A stretch of DNA of 64,000 bases from Symsagittifera roscoffensis (lineage: Eukaryota > Xenacoelomorpha > Acoela > Convolutidae). Shown in pieces: positions 63,824 to 64,000 of the stretch (within the stretch, counting starts at the first letter, position 1; every line of letters starts with the position of its first letter). The position numbers were made by a program, and so were the translations under genes. Below the pieces are notes generated by a model that saw only the letters and a program-made list of their open reading frames with translations, was not told the DNA's origin and searched no databases. The stretch spans positions 19,665,623-19,729,622 of the forward strand of contig NC_087065.1 in the NCBI RefSeq assembly GCF_963678635.1. Reading direction: 5' to 3'.

Positions 63824-64000
63824 CTAGAAATAAATTTCTAGTAGGCACTAGAATGGTCGCACACTATTATTTTTTGCAAAAATTAATCATACAGGAGAAT
63901 TGACACATTGCAAGCATAACCCATAAAAAAAACATTCGAAACACAAAACAGTAGCTTTGAATTGAATTCAAAAAAATTGAAGTAACCGGGCGAATTACTT

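Overview
The window is AT-rich eukaryotic nuclear DNA with canonical GT-AG introns, tRNA-derived SINEs, MITEs, hAT and Ty3/gypsy remnants. One gene encodes a motile-cilium protein and another a multi-domain fibronectin-like receptor, so the source is a metazoan, most likely an invertebrate. I cannot name the lineage from this sequence.

Layout. Positions 1-1530 hold a broken hAT-type transposase (minus strand). Positions 2261-13388 (plus strand) hold the 3' part of a type I membrane protein: eleven phase-1 exons each encoding one fibronectin-III-like module, then a Thr/Pro-rich stalk, one transmembrane helix and a non-enzymatic cytoplasmic tail over two exons. Its 5' exons lie left of the window. 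A convergent intergenic stretch (13389-17545) contains a gag-only retroelement remnant. From 17546 to 63823 (minus strand) lies a gene I identify as CFAP43. I placed 28 exons whose phases join to about 1,650 residues, so only the extreme N-terminus lies off the right edge.

A 22-kb CFAP43 intron (20432-42445) carries a second gene on the same strand. It is an uninterrupted 1,846-codon frame (25004-30544) for a Ser/Gly/Gln-rich protein with two coding tandem arrays (27-residue and 24-residue units) and a Cys-pair C-terminal region. I do not recognise the family; it is the best candidate here for something undescribed. The same intron holds a cluster of 8-bp-TSD MITEs with G/C homopolymer ends, an 828-bp tandem duplication and a decayed gypsy element with matching LTRs.

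The smaller CFAP43 introns hold at least four copies of one tRNA-derived SINE, two MITEs, a 965-bp foldback element, several dispersed repeats and a candidate 6-nt in-frame microexon. Exon boundaries come from splice consensus plus phase bookkeeping. No transcript evidence was available, and family names rest on recognition of sequence features, not on searches.
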